Shown here: positions 63,169 through 64,000 of the stretch, piece after piece
Layout: each line of letters starts with the position of its first letter
Position numbering within the stretch: the first letter of the stretch is position 1
From: Virgibacillus ihumii
GTDB taxonomy: Bacteria > Bacillota > Bacilli > Bacillales > Amphibacillaceae
DNA length: 64,000 nt
Direction of reading: 5' to 3'
Assembly: GCF_902726655.1 (NCBI RefSeq)
Contig: NZ_CACVAN010000001.1
Span: 1,178,001-1,242,000 of the forward strand
The notes under the pieces: model-generated
The model's input: only the letters and a program-made list of their open reading frames with translations
Told to the model about the DNA's origin: nothing
Databases searched by the model: none
Program-made: the position numbers and the translations under genes

Positions 63169-64000
63169 TTATTTTGCATCAAACCAGCTTTCACCATATT
63201 CATAATCGACCTTTAACGGGACGGATAATTCAACGGTATTCTCCATAATTGCTGGTACTATTTCAGTTAATTTATCGATCTCTTCTTTTGGTGCTTCCAA
63301 GATCAGTTCATCATGAACCTGAAGCAGCATCCGCGCTTCCACTTTTTCATCGAGCAGCTTTTCATGCAGGTCAATCATCGCTTTCTTGATGATATCTGCA
63401 GCACTGCCCTGAATTGGTGTATTCATTGCAGTCCTTTCAGCAAACGACCGGTGATTAAAATTTCTGCTCGTAATATCCGGCAAATACCTTCTCCTGTTCA
63501 TAAGCGTTGTGACGTAACCCTGATGTTTTGCCTCCTGGACAATATCATCCATATATTTTTTTACATCAGGATAGCTTTCAAAGTATCGTTCAATGAATTT
63601 CTTTGCTTCTTTTCTCGTGATTCCAAGGCTTTGTGATAGTCCGTAATCACTGATACCATACACAATACCGAAATTGACCGCTTTTGCCTGTCTGCGCATA
63701 TTGGATGTTACTTCATCTTCTTTCACATGAAAAACGTCCATCGCGGTTCGCGTGTGAATATCCTGATCATTTTTGAAAGCGTCAGCCAGTTTTTCATCCC
63801 CGGCTATATGAGCCAATACCCTTAATTCAATTTGCGAATAGTCAGCTGCAAACATAATCCATCCATCTTTTGATGGTACAAACGCTTGGCGGATTTTACG
63901 TCCTTCTTCAAGCCTGATTGGGATATTCTGCAGATTTGGATCAATCGAGCTTAAACGGCCAGTCTGGGTAAGGGCCTGATTAAATGTTGTATGAATTTTA
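63169..64000 (-). CDS. polA: DNA polymerase I, C-terminal part (cut by window edge)
   Basis: The last 277 codons or so of Pol I are present; the frame is open through 64000. Family A motifs are visible: TGRLSSIDPNLQNIPIR (upstream of motif A), motif A DYSQIELRVLAH, the O-helix motif B RRQAKAVNFGIVYG and motif C QVHDELILE. It fills repair gaps and replaces RNA primers. An internal ATG at 63855 is not the start. First of polA-mutM-coaE. Confidence 0.97.
   Translation of the reverse strand, partial: KIHTTFNQALTQTGRLSSIDPNLQNIPIRLEEGRKIRQAFVPSKDGWIMFAADYSQIELRVLAHIAGDEKLADAFKNDQDIHTRTAMDVFHVKEDEVTSNMRRQAKAVNFGIVYGISDYGLSQSLGITRKEAKKFIERYFESYPDVKKYMDDIVQEAKHQGYVTTLMNRRRYLPDITSRNFNHRSFAERTAMNTPIQGSAADIIKKAMIDLHEKLLDEKVEARMLLQVHDELILEAPKEEIDKLTEIVPAIMENTVELSVPLKVDYEYGESWFDAK

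Overview
The window reads as a low-GC, spore-forming, aerobic member of the Bacillaceae. It has sporulation genes (gerE, gerM, sspI, ytxC), T-box leaders, infC with an ATT start, TTG and GTG starts behind strong GGAGG sites, a B. subtilis-type cytochrome b558 SdhC, and gene order that follows the B. subtilis 245-255 degree region (recalled from memory, not searched). Many proteins are rich in Asp and Glu (trigger factor, EtfB), and an NhaP-type antiporter is present. Both fit a salt-tolerant genus such as Virgibacillus, Oceanobacillus or Lentibacillus, but that is inference. Most genes lie on the minus strand, so they are transcribed from high to low coordinates.

Region by region: (1) 1-1064, an amino-acid ABC importer (permease cut by the window edge, binding lipoprotein). 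(2) 1.3-8.5 kb, proteostasis and ribosome assembly: ysxC, lonA, clpX, tig, ysoA, then tRNA-Arg and tRNA-Gly. (3) 8.9-15 kb, ysnB, rdgB, rph, gerM, racE, a MarR regulator and a cation/proton antiporter. (4) 15.1-20.4 kb, gerE with a SigK-type promoter, a Fur-box iron-siderophore binding protein, ysmA and sdhCAB. (5) 20.7-28.7 kb, yslB, uvrC, trxA and the FadR-controlled fatty-acid oxidation operon fadR-fadB-etfB-etfA beside lcfA. (6) 28.8-40.6 kb, a new 27-residue membrane peptide gene, yshE, mutS2, polX, cvpA-like, zapA, rnhC, T-box-pheST, ysgA and sspI. (7) 40.7-46 kb, an accessory island: a 317-bp inverted-repeat-bounded element, then a four-gene operon (uncharacterised membrane-anchored protein, two ABC-2 permeases, one ATPase) behind a promoter with a perfect palindrome at its start site. 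(8) 46-54 kb, ysdC, a dimeric dUTPase, SigW-promoted ysdB, a second repeat copy, a VTT-domain protein, ysdA, the L20-leader infC-rpmI-rplT operon, T-box-thrS and ytxC. (9) 54.3-56.7 kb, two plus-strand oxidoreductases interrupting the ytxC-dnaI junction. (10) 57-64 kb, dnaI, dnaB, nrdR, a small unknown gene, gapB with two CcpN-type boxes, coaE, mutM and the C-terminal part of polA.

The core genes couple translation (tRNA synthetases, IF3, L20/L35), DNA replication and repair (DnaB/DnaI, Pol I, MutM, MutS2, PolX, UvrC), respiration (Sdh, Etf) and gluconeogenesis (GapB). The least explained part is 40.7-46 kb, the best candidate for an undescribed system. No CRISPR array, insertion sequence, prophage or rRNA was seen.
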